A stretch of 64,000 nt of DNA from positions 6,605,001 to 6,669,000 of the forward strand of contig NC_087097.1 in assembly GCF_963855985.1 (NCBI RefSeq), read 5' to 3'. Position numbers and translations under genes: made by a program. The notes under the pieces were generated by a model. It was given only the letters and a program-made list of their open reading frames with translations. It ran no database searches and had not been told where the DNA came from. This document shows, one piece after another, positions 1 to 10,600 of the stretch. How positions within the stretch are numbered: position 1 is the first letter of the stretch; every line of letters starts with the position of its first letter. This stretch comes from Ostrinia nubilalis. Lineage: Eukaryota; Arthropoda; Insecta; Lepidoptera; Crambidae.

Positions 1-567
1 CTAATCTTTAGGAACCTTAGAAGTGGATCCATATGTATCCACAACACAATGAAAAATATTTTAAAGCAGTGTGGCTCTTTCATCTGGTTACATAAACATT
101 GTAATGTTGAAAGTTTAAAAACTATTGCCTAATGAAATAATAACTGGGATTGAGAAATTAACTGAACAACAGCTATCCTTGAAATTTAATGATCTCCAAA
201 CCTAATATTTTGTAAGACAGCAAAGAGTTCAAGATAAAATCATTAAACTTAGTTTTAACAACATTAAAAATTATATAAAATACAATTAAAAAATATTTAC
301 AAGGAGCATTTTAACCCTATTGTAGTGGTTTTTATGTGCTATACAATTAACCCTTGATCCTTGATTGAATAAAGTTCCCAGCATATTTTAATCTTAATCT
401 TCTTTTTCTAAAATTAAACTAAATAAAACTGAACTTGCTATGCCTCTTTATTTAACCACTTTACTGATAGTGGCTGAATTGTTGCTATTTGAACATTATT
501 GAGATGACATAAGATTTAAAACCAATGAATTTTTTTTCTCTATATCAGTTAAAGGGTTAATACTCAC

Positions 568-1321
568 CCAATGACGTAGAAGTCTGGAAGAGGTTTGTTT
601 TTGTTGTATTGTGACGGGAAGTCCAACAAAGAGTTGAGATCTTGACCCGGTGATCGGGTGGCCACATTCCATGTTACGAAGTAGAATCTGTGCAAATAAT
701 ATGAATTTATTACTGTAACACAATGGACTGAATAATAATGCTGTTGATAGATAAATTTTTAGATCTAGAATAAATAAATAGGTATGTGTAGTGTAAATAA
801 ATTAAAGATTTATATGTATACTCCATTAGATTTAGTAATATTGTAGTTATAGAATAAAAAAATATTTATTACACTTTCTGTTATATTAAACTGAATAGAG
901 TGTTATTGGACTGGACGTCATTTGGCTGAAACGAACGAACGAACGAAGAGTGTTATTAAACAGAATTGTTTTAACTATTGCTGTAGAAACAAAAATAATA
1001 GAAAATCTTATACACAATTTTATTGTTTTAAACATTATTTTCTTAACAATCACTGAATGGTGAAGCATTTTATTGATGGTCTACATGTGTGATGTGGTCA
1101 TGAAGTATCTGTTATGAAGCATAACTAAATCTTTATTCTCCATAACTCAAACAATTCTACGACGTCTTAGAAGTTATAATAATCGATGAACTGCGATATT
1201 AACCTTGACTTTGACGCGCACAAAGGTAGTTATTACTAACTTGGTGAATTTTGTATGACCTACATTTAGGTTTATTTCCACAGCTTTGTGAGGAAAAGCG
1301 TACTTACTTTAAAGTGTCCAT
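568..1321 (-). CDS. Inositol polyphosphate 5-phosphatase (INPP5K/J-like), 5' end only
   Basis: Two coding exons are visible: 1308-1321, which carries the ATG, and 568-687. The splice phases fit (donor GTAAGT at 1307, acceptor CAG before 687), and the second exon ends in phase 2 at a GTGAGT donor. The joined product starts MDTLKFYFVTWNVAT and ends PDFYVIG, 44 residues. The TWNVAT motif and the later D(F/L)YVIG block are the opening of the catalytic domain in type II inositol polyphosphate 5-phosphatases; the Ala after Val and the very short N-terminus resemble INPP5K (SKIP) more than the larger members. Such enzymes remove the 5-phosphate of PI(4,5)P2 or PI(3,4,5)P3 at membranes. The Mg-binding and catalytic motifs lie beyond the left edge, so activity cannot be judged. 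A 39 bp retrotransposon fragment sits in intron 1. Confidence 0.75.
908..946 (+). mobile_element. 39-bp 3' end of an RTE-type LINE with perfect 11-bp TSD
   Basis: The short insert reads GGACGTCATTTGGCTGAAA followed by (CGAA)n. It is flanked on both sides by the 11 bp direct repeat AGAGTGTTATT (897-907 and 947-957). The same LINE 3' end, with the same tetranucleotide tail, occurs inverted at 53261-53321. It is therefore an extremely 5'-truncated retrotransposition event inside intron 1 of the phosphatase gene. Confidence 0.8.
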
Positions 1322-3660
1322 TTTCTCGCTGTAAGCTCGCTTAAAGTTCCAGGAAAGCAATAACACGTTAAATGAACAGGTATTCACGTAAAGATAAGAT
1401 AACACTGCTTAACTCAATAACTTGTTTATTCAGCTTTAAATAACTAAAAGTTAAACCAAATTAATAGACGCATATCTCCCTTAACCTAATTAAACCAATA
1501 TTTATGCGAAAGTAAACAATTACATTAAAATCTAATTAAAATTTTATTTCAAGACAAACACTCGATCCGACTCACGAACTTTTACGTACTGTCAAAGTTG
1601 ACACCACAGATTAGAGAGTATGTCTAAAGACAGATAGGAAACGGCCCTAGTATTGGTTAAACGATAAACAAACTGGTACCGAGCTAGATTGTCCAGTAGG
1701 TGGCGCTGAATACAATATGGCGTCTGCCGCCCACAGATTAAATATACCTGTCATACTTTTTTATGATCCGTTCCTTTTCATGTATTGCGGTTAAAAATAA
1801 AACTATTGAAGTATCAAATGAAACTTTATTGATGAAATATAACATGAAATATTTTGTTTACGAAAATCAATAAGCATTAAAACTATTGGATTTTAAAAGA
1901 TTACAGTTACTGTTGTGATTACAGTAGGTACATTGTTTTAGTTTTTACATAATGTACTCACGGCTTGACATTTGTATGTAACTCATACAAAATAAGTTGC
2001 GTTATGACTTATAGTAAAATAGTTTTTAATGTTCTCCATAAATTCACACGTTCACTCTCACTTTGGTTCTGTCCAATCCAATAGCCACTGTAAGCAGGCC
2101 AGATCTACACGTTTCTCACCACCTGTAAAATATATGAAATATTTGTAAATTAAGAGCAAAAAGATGCGCATGTCACCGCAAGACTGTAATCTCCTACATC
2201 ATCTACATTCTACACTAATATTATAAAGAGTACAGCAGATGAACAAGTGATCTGTCTTATCTACCATACCTATCTTACTGTCTGTTTTGTTTCTAGATTT
2301 GCACTACTTTGTTAAATAAAATTAATTTACCTTGTCAAATGTGTACTTGTCAATCAATTACATGTACATTCACAGAATCTGGATTCCACCAATCTGTAAT
2401 TAAATAATTAACTTTTATTTGATCCTAGTTGAAAAGCATCAGAGGATAGTGTTAGAATCATTTTGAGGGTGTTTTAAATTTTAAAGGTACTTACCAAATG
2501 TTCTTATCAACAGAAGTTAATATTCATCTAATACAAATCTTCCTAATTTAATGCATTTATGTCATGGCATAACTTGTAAATGAAATGAGTTCATCGTTTG
2601 TAATCAAGCATTCTTGGTCTGGTTTTATTGTTTATATAGGTTTCTTCTAAACTTATTTGAATAGGAAGTAAAGGTTGGTTCATCTGGATTTTAAGTAACA
2701 GTTGACAATAATGATCAGCACCGGTGATTCCATAGCAAGCACTTTTATTGTAATTGCAGCTTAACACCTTATAAGTTCGATATTAACCTGAAACAAATAG
2801 GTACTTAGATTCACTGTAAAAACACGTATCATCATTCACTGTGTCCTGCAATCTATGCCTGCAATGTACCTACGTGTATTGTATTTTGGGTCCAAACTCC
2901 AAAGTATGTTGTTACTCCATGAAACGATCCATATTTAGTTTCCATTGATTTAAATGGAGTTATTAATGATATTGTAATGAAGATTTAATCCTTTGTGTGG
3001 TTCAATACTTGATAAAACATGATGTTGCTGCAAGCTGCAATAACCTTTCTCGAGTGGATATCTTACTTGAGAGAAATTTCTTCTTGAAACAAACATCAAT
3101 CCAACTGGCAATCCATGCACATGTAGTTCTTATTAATATTGATTGAGAAATTATTGATTTTAGATAAAATTTGTTTAAAGAAAAACACGTTTTTTCGATG
3201 AAAATTTTTGACGTTTTTTTTTTTTAATAATGTCAGTTGTCACAGTTGTAGACTTGAGACGGAACTAAATTGATTAAAGTGAAAATTACGACTTTGAATT
3301 AATATACTTTTAAATAAACATTTCATTTATAGAATGCAAATAGATTCAATAAAATAATTTATAAATAAAAGTTGAAGTTGTAATTCGAAAATGTTTACTA
3401 ACTTGATTCCAGACACGCAAAAGACCATTGCCATTGTCGCATAAAGGACAACTATAAAAAAAGTCACTTCCTCTCGGAACTGTCAAAAAAATTCACTCTC
3501 TATGGAGCTGTCAAACTCTATGGCGTTTCCACCCCGTGGTCTGGACGCGGTTATTGTTTTTGCGAGTAATTCGGGTTGGATCATAATAAATACCCTTTTA
3601 ATCGGGCCTATACATCAGGACAGGGAATTTCATTTGTTTGCGCATTGAAGAATATTAAAA
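1322..3660. other. Intergenic region between the 5-phosphatase and geminin
   Basis: The stretch is AT-rich and holds the promoters of both flanking genes, which are divergently oriented. I see no TATA box that decides a start. On the minus strand, 2049-2121 follows a good acceptor (TTTTACAG) and is open to a stop codon (reading ending LLDWTEPK), so it could be the last exon of a small gene. I could not find a convincing upstream exon and do not recognise the peptide. Nothing else is supported. Confidence 0.5.
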
Positions 3661-4777
3661 ATGAGTTCCCAAGAGGTACGAATAATCTTTGAAATAACCT
3701 AACAGTACTCAGTGATTGGAATGTTTTGTTTGCAAGTATTAATACATTTCTGATGTTAAATTCCTACATTTTAGGAGTCTACGAGGGTTACGAGGAGATC
3801 TCTCAAAACCCTCCAGCATACAGCCAGTGATCGTGAAAACTTAGTGGGTAGACCATCAAAAAGTTTGAAGCATCAACTCTCTCAGGAACCTTCTGTGTAT
3901 GTTACATAAATTTAATCTTAATTTGGCAATATTAGATCTCAGATTAATTGAATTGTATTTTTCTGCAGGGATATTGAAGTCAAGCGTAAGAATTTGTCAA
4001 CCAAAGAAACCCAAGCAGATCTAGACACCAAAGTGTCCATTGATGACCTTACAAACCCGGAAGGTGCCTCAGAGAAATACTGGAAAATATTAGCTGAGAA
4101 GAGACAGTGAGTACTTATTTGTTACAATATTTCAGTGCACTATGATTGTACATTCTTATCCAATATGCCATTCTTATAATTAATATAATTTTCAGACAAG
4201 CTTTACAAGAAGCACTTGATGAAAATGAAAAGCTGCTTAAAATTATTGATGACCTAAAAGAGGAAAACAGAGCAACTAAGCAAATGTTGGAAGAAGCCAA
4301 CAGCTTTATTGAAGTTGTAAAGGTAATATCCTTATTTTACAAACACTGAAATAGTAAATTTTGCATGGCATTTTAAATACCATGATTTTACTTACTCCAA
4401 AAGAAAAATTAATTTCCATGTTTTACTTTTTATTATTGTCATTTAATTTCTGTATTTATAATCTTATCAGTGAAGTAGCTGTTATTTTGAGAAATAAAGT
4501 CCCTGTGCTGTGTCCAATTTACAAGATTTAACGAGTTCCCATGAAACTTTGTATGACAAATGAGTTGGAATAAATATGTCAATGATTACCAACACGTAGT
4601 GTGCCATTTACTAAACGCACAAATTATGTCCTACTCAATACTATTTGACAATAATTGAAACTTACATTCCAGGAGGAGTTGGCCAATGACAACAATGACA
4701 CAGGCATAGACGTGAACGATGTCAGCACTGCTGACGAAACTGATGATCAGTCTAAACCTGAAACTGATAATAACTAG
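3661..4777 (+). CDS. geminin: Geminin, DNA replication licensing inhibitor
   Basis: Five exons (3661-3675, 3775-3896, 3969-4106, 4196-4322, 4673-4777) join in frame to a 168-residue protein. Residues about 80-135 carry the family signature: the YWKILAEKRQ segment, then a heptad coiled coil (ALQEALDENEKL, DDLKEENRATKQMLEEANS). In known geminins this coiled coil dimerises and binds Cdt1, blocking reloading of the MCM helicase after S phase; Idas and GEMC1 share the coiled coil but are longer. The basic N-terminal part (STRVTRRSLKTL) contains the RxxL-type sequence RRSL, which could serve as a destruction box for APC/C. The tail after the coiled coil is acidic (Asp/Glu/Asn-rich), as in other geminins. 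The length is typical for insects. Poly(A) signals AATAAA lie at 5086 and 5170. Confidence 0.92.
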
Positions 4778-5704
4778 TGATTAGTAAAAGCACTGAAAAT
4801 AATTAGTTTTAATTTTCTTACTTTATTTAACTTTTCAATGAACTGCAGGGGCAAAAAGGTATTTTCATGTGAAATGAAGCTATTTTATTCTGCCCCTTTG
4901 TTGTCTATTTTATTTTAGTTAATAACTTCTTATTTGTCACCATAGATGACGTTTTAGAACCTCATAACATAAAACTTTAAGTTTGCCAAAGTATGTGTAA
5001 TAACTTTTAATATATTCACTTTTCAATAGTTTTCATAACGTTTAAGACTAAACAAGTAAGTGCCTTACATAGTTTTTATTATTACAATAAATCTATTCTA
5101 CTTAGCCTCTCGTCTATTGCAGTTTACTTCTTTTTTGTTAAGGTTTAATGTTGTATGAATGTGCACTTAAATAAACATATTTTGAAATAAATACTAGATA
5201 ATTTTTATTTTTACAAGATAACTAAAGAATTATGTCATTAATTTTGCAGAATGTGTGAAGTATCCACTAAAGAGTAACTAACTCTTGGATTAACAAAATA
5301 ATACACCCATTTATATTTTAATTATTGAAGTGTAAAATTAGGAAAAATTTAAGCTTTGATGAATAAAAGTAATATATTTTATCAATACATCATTTATTTA
5401 TTAAAACTGCCAGACATTATTATTACTCAGGTACACAACCATAAAAGGGCTATCTTGAATATATCACCTGTTGTGTAAAAATTTTATTGCAAGGTGCTAT
5501 TATATTCATGATTGACCTTTACATTTTTAAAGTTTCAGTGTATGAAAATGAGTACAACATTTAGTTTTACCAATACTATTGGATTATATTCTTAATTCAG
5601 TCTATTTACTATTCATTCATAAATACTAAAAGGCAAGTTCAATTGAAAGTGTAAAAGTATAAAATATGGCCACAATGTCATAAAAATCAATTTGATAAAA
5701 AATG
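4778..5704. other. Convergent 3' UTRs of geminin and the CIKS-like gene
   Basis: On the plus strand AATAAA occurs at 5086-5091 and 5170-5175, suiting geminin. On the minus strand the complement of AATAAA occurs at 5393-5398, suiting the gene that ends at 5705. No further coding signal was seen. Confidence 0.6.
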
Positions 5705-7253
5705 TTATGTCTGGCCTTTTTTCAAGAAGGCCTTAAACTGTTCATTGAATTTAGATTCATGAGTCCAAGGCATCAGATCAGGGTACATGCTAATGTGTCT
5801 GAACACATCAACATCTACTCGTTGCGGTAATACAGTCCTTACTTTTTTATTTAGACAACCTGTTGCATGAATGTAATGATTAACAATGAGAGTATAAATA
5901 AAGTTTACATATTTGTAGTCTAAGTTGTCGGTGGTGTTAGGTCCATTTGAGTCACAGGATCGAATTTCATTCAGGTACCCTGATGTGATGATGGGTACAA
6001 CAAAATCAGCCTGAAAAAAAAGAACTTGTTACATAACTTTAAGAGATAACATGACAATTGATTGTGTTATTACTAATATTGGATACTGAATAGTAGGAAC
6101 TAACAAGCGAAAATCACCACATGTGCTATAAAATGACAAAAACATTCACGTCATATTATAAATTATTCAAGTGAAGTATAATACCTTTTCAAAATATTCT
6201 CTTATGAATTTTTCTGGGTTCTGATAGACTTCTTCTCTTTTGTCACTTAGTGTTATAACAGTAACTGGTGCCACATCGATCCAACCCTCTACATAATCTT
6301 GAATATTCTGGGCTGTCTGGTGACCATCTTCCGTAAAAGTCAAAAATAATATTGGAGTGTCATTCTTATTTTCCTTGTCAGCCTTTTTTGGTGGAGACCT
6401 TGGTTTGGGATGGTTCGGTTTTTGAGGATCTTTATCTTTGATCACAATATTTTTATTCAATGCCAGTGGTAAATCATTGGGCAAATTCTTTGTTAAGCTT
6501 ATAATTTCCTTGGAACCATTAGTTTTGCCATTACTTTGATATCCACTGTCATCTTTATTGAAACACTGGGCTAAGTTCAGAAACGGTTCTTCAATACTCT
6601 TCAGGATGTCATAGCGGTTGAGAGTCACAAATGCATCTATAATTTTATCTAAAGTTGCCTTTTCATTCTGCATGTACACTTTTAGCACAGTATCAACTGG
6701 GTCATCTTTGACCGAGTTCTTAATGTACTGAAAACATAAAAGAAAATTTTTATTACACTAGTTACTAGCTACTAGTAGCTAGCTACTTTCTCTTGAAAGT
6801 GTCCGTACACTTATAAGCATTATGTTATGTTATTCCATAAAGCATTATGTTGAAATATACTCACATCTAAGTCAGACCCGGCAATTTGTAAACAATGACC
6901 AAGGTCAAGCCATCCATTCTGGGATCCACCCACTTTCTTTACCAAAGTCTTCCAAGCTTCATAACATACAGTCCCCATCTTTGATTTTGTGTTTCTGTAG
7001 TATAACAAGCTTGTATGTAGGTTGTGCACTTTAGTGCTAAGTGACTTCAATTCAGATATTTCTCGTGATCTTTCTTCCAACACAATTTTTTCCAAAGCTA
7101 ATGTGTCAACACTCACGTTGTCTGCATCATCGAAATCACCTAAAATATCCCTGAAAACAAAAAATGCACCATGTATAGTAGGTACCACGTAAATACCACG
7201 AATCCCTAATTTGTTCAATGCGTTTTAGAAATCTGGGTTAATGGTACTTACAT
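5705..7253 (-). CDS. Death-domain plus SEFIR-like adaptor (CIKS/Act1-like)
   Basis: Four exons (7252-7253, 6865-7150, 6185-6727, 5705-6010) give 378 residues. The ATG is split: AT is in exon 1 and G is the first base of exon 2, giving MDILGDFDDAD. Residues about 58-135 (YEAWKTLVKKVGG, GWLDLGHCLQIAGSDLD, then helices to SIEEPF) look like a death domain. A Lys/Pro-rich linker follows. From residue 218 the strand TPILFLTFTEDG, the acidic helix and VVPIITSGYL resemble a SEFIR/TIR-type fold. Proteins of this type (CIKS/Act1/TRAF3IP2 in vertebrates, CIKS-like in insects) act as cytosolic adaptors of IL-17-receptor-like or immune signalling. The main alternative is a divergent MyD88-like DD-TIR protein; I favour SEFIR because the usual TIR box 1 and box 2 are absent. 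The gene is divergent from HFM1, about 400 bp apart. Confidence 0.65.
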
Positions 7254-7651
7254 CGTGGCAATTAACTACTTATCCTAAAATTAATTATAATTAGTTAATT
7301 TAAACAAAAGATAATCATCGTTTCCACATAAAATTATCACAGATGATTCGCATTTCGCAGTGAAAAATTGAGGAAAACAATTCGAAAAATAAAAACGCAA
7401 CAAGTGACGTTAAATGTCAAATTCTTTTTTTTTCCTATTCCTTTTTACAAAAAAAAAGATGACTTCTATGACTTTTTGGCTCAACTTAATACTTAATGCC
7501 AGTATTTCCTTTGTCTAATATTGGAAAAAAAGATCGATTTGGTTGGCGGGAACTTTTAAAAAAGTTGTTTTCAGTTAAATTAAAATCACAAATCGTGCGT
7601 GAATAGTTGTAGTTGTGCTTAGCGTTATTGATTGTGGTTTTAAAATATATT

Positions 7652-10600
7652 ATGACAGAAAATCTGTGAGTTTAATCTTTGAATTAACTACTACTTTTCA
7701 TTATTTGACTGAATGTATTTATAAAGCTAAACTTTTATTCACTTTATTTTGTATTAGTGCTAATTTCACTGATATCCTGGGTGATGAAGATGAGATAGGC
7801 GATTCCCAGCAGTCGCAGCCACTATCTCTTCCCTCTAGCACTGATTCACATCCTCAAGTAAGAAACAATGAACTGAATAAAATAATACGGCCTGCTAAAG
7901 GTACTGGACAATTCAAGGAATTTCGAAGTGTGGAAGAAATAGGTAAATAATAAATTATTTGATTTAACTTGCTTTGCAAACTCATGCCACATTAATATTA
8001 CTATGTAAATGGTATCTTTCAGTGTAAAAGTGAACTAAGTAGGTATTGTTTTCTATGTCCAAAAATAATACTTGGATTTTATCATATTTTTTACAGATAC
8101 CAAATACAGAGAAGTTTTTTCTTACCCATTCTTCAATTTGGTCCAATCAAGAGTAATCGAAGATGCTTTATATTCAGGTCAGACTTTATTTTTTTAAATC
8201 CGTAAGTCCCGAAAAGTATCAATTACTCACTAAAACAAAGTTTTACTCTTCATAGATAAATCACTGGTGGTATGCGCACCCACTGGCTCCGGTAAAACGG
8301 TGGTGTTTGAAATGGCCATAGTTCAGCTCCTGATGGAAATGGAGAATAATAATAGCGCCGAAGATTTCAAAATAATTTATAGTAAGTGTCCTTATTAGCT
8401 TTATTTCTCTTTATATGGGTTTCTACTGAAATAAGCCTTTATAAATAGAGTTAATGTCTTAGCTTGAAAAATATATTCTTTATGCAGTTCTTAATTTATC
8501 TGCTATAGCTGACCCGGCGAACTTCGTACCGCCTTAGCGTAGAGATTTTCTTTATATTTTTTTCCGTAAAAACCTTGTACAGAGTATTAGAAAACTACAA
8601 AAAAAAATCAGCCAAATCGGTCAAGCCGTTTTCATGTTATGTCGTGACAACGGAAAACGGGTTTCATTTTTATATATATAGATTCCATTAAAAGCCTAGG
8701 CGCAGACCACCGATTTTTCGGGCAGTTGATCAGTATGGGCATGTATGGAAGTGCGCACATTACACCGATTGATTTTTCATACAAATTAGAATCAGGCCCA
8801 ACTATCGGCCGACTAAGAATCGGTGGTCAGCGCCTAGATCGTATAAACTTTTCTTGCAGTGGCGGCGTAGCATGGGTTGGCACTCGGGGCGGCGATCACC
8901 CCCCCCCCCCCCCCCCCCCCCGTCACAAGTCCTATGGCACCCTATACCTACCTACAGATTCAAGATTGAAAGACAATCGCACCCCCCACCCACCCCCCTC
9001 GTATCATGACACAATTCATGACATAGACCGCAGATTTGCCATGCAGATGTGCCAGTGAATACTAATCTGCGCGACTTGTGTCACCCCCTGATGCTTGGCA
9101 CCCGGGGCGGACCGCCCCCACCGCCCCCCCCCCCCCCCCCTTACGCCGCTACTGTTTTCTTGCTTTATATTTTCTCCCAATCTATCGTATATTTTATTTT
9201 AAAAGTGGCCCCAGTAAAAGCTCTGTGCACGGAACGTTTGACGGAATGGTACTCCAAGTTCACCAGGCTGGGGCTTCTCTGTATTGAGGTCACTGGCGAC
9301 ACTGACGTGGACTTCACGCAACTTCAGGCCTATAAGTAAGTTTACTGACTATTTTACCAGGTTCTTTTTGTCCTCGGTCTAATACTTGGTAAAAAGGTTA
9401 GAGCTATGATGACTTAAGGATTGGCTCTTAAAAGAACTAAATGTTAGGAGAAGGTAGGTACATTAGTACATTAGTTAGCTCTCCCATTATGAAATAAATT
9501 GTTAGGTATGTACTAAGTAGACTGTCGTTTAACACCTCATCATGTCCTAAGTTAAATTAAATCCACCAATATATTGGACACTGGCAGAGAGATACCTAAC
9601 ATTCCAAGACTTGACTACCTAGGGTCATCAAGTAGAACACTCTAATGCCCGTTTTCACTATCAATCCCTAATTTTAAGTGACCCCTATGGTAACATTAGC
9701 AGGAATTGTTTTAATAGGAGTCACTTAAAAATTAGAGATAGATAGTGAAAACGGGCATTAGAGTCTCAACAAAAGATTCGATTTCTTTTGTCGCTCTATC
9801 CTGATAAAGGCGCAATTTTAAGTATTGTGTATTGTCGATGATACTGAATAAACATTTCTTCTTTCTTTCTTTCAATTCGTTCACTCAGGATAATAATAAC
9901 CACACCAGAGAAATGGGACATGTTGACGCGAAGGTGGAAAGACCACCGAGGCCTGGTGGAGATGATCAAGCTGTTCCTGATTGATGAGGTTCACATACTG
10001 AACGACGAGACTCGCGGGCCGGTTCTTGAGGCAGTTGTCAGCAGGATGAAGACAGTTCAGGTAAAATTGGCGTTATGGAAAGTGGTACCTTGACTCTAAT
10101 AAGTATAAGAAATGATAAGTACCCTGACCCTTGTTAGTGATTACCGTGTTTTATACACCACTATGATGTATACCTACTCGTAGATAGTATAAATGAAGCT
10201 GTGAAATGTTAAGCTTTTTATCAACTTGTTTGATTCTCTACCTACTTAATATAGAAGGAAGCATCCAATTAAACGGATTTAGCCATTAAAGGGTAACAAA
10301 AGAATTCTGCGCGTTCGCAATCCAGTGATGCCTGCATTGCAAATCTCCGTACATGGGCGATCTGAGTCCACCGTTTTTGTTAAAACAATTCGTTATTTAG
10401 CATAATTAATTAACGTGATTGACTAATCCATTAAGGTAGTCGATGTTAAGATGCTTTATGTTGTAAGGTCGTTAAATACTTATTAGTAGATCCAGTTTAT
10501 GGATATCTAGAACTTTGACTTTCTCACATATTTGCCTGCATAAAGTTCAAACTTTTAAAGAAAATGTAGAGCACTGAAATAGATTTGAAGCTCACATTTC

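Noticed and set aside
2049..2121. Last exon of a small gene (reading ends LLDWTEPK)
   Set aside because: Acceptor and stop are plausible, but no partner exon or family could be found, so it is mentioned only in the gap entry.
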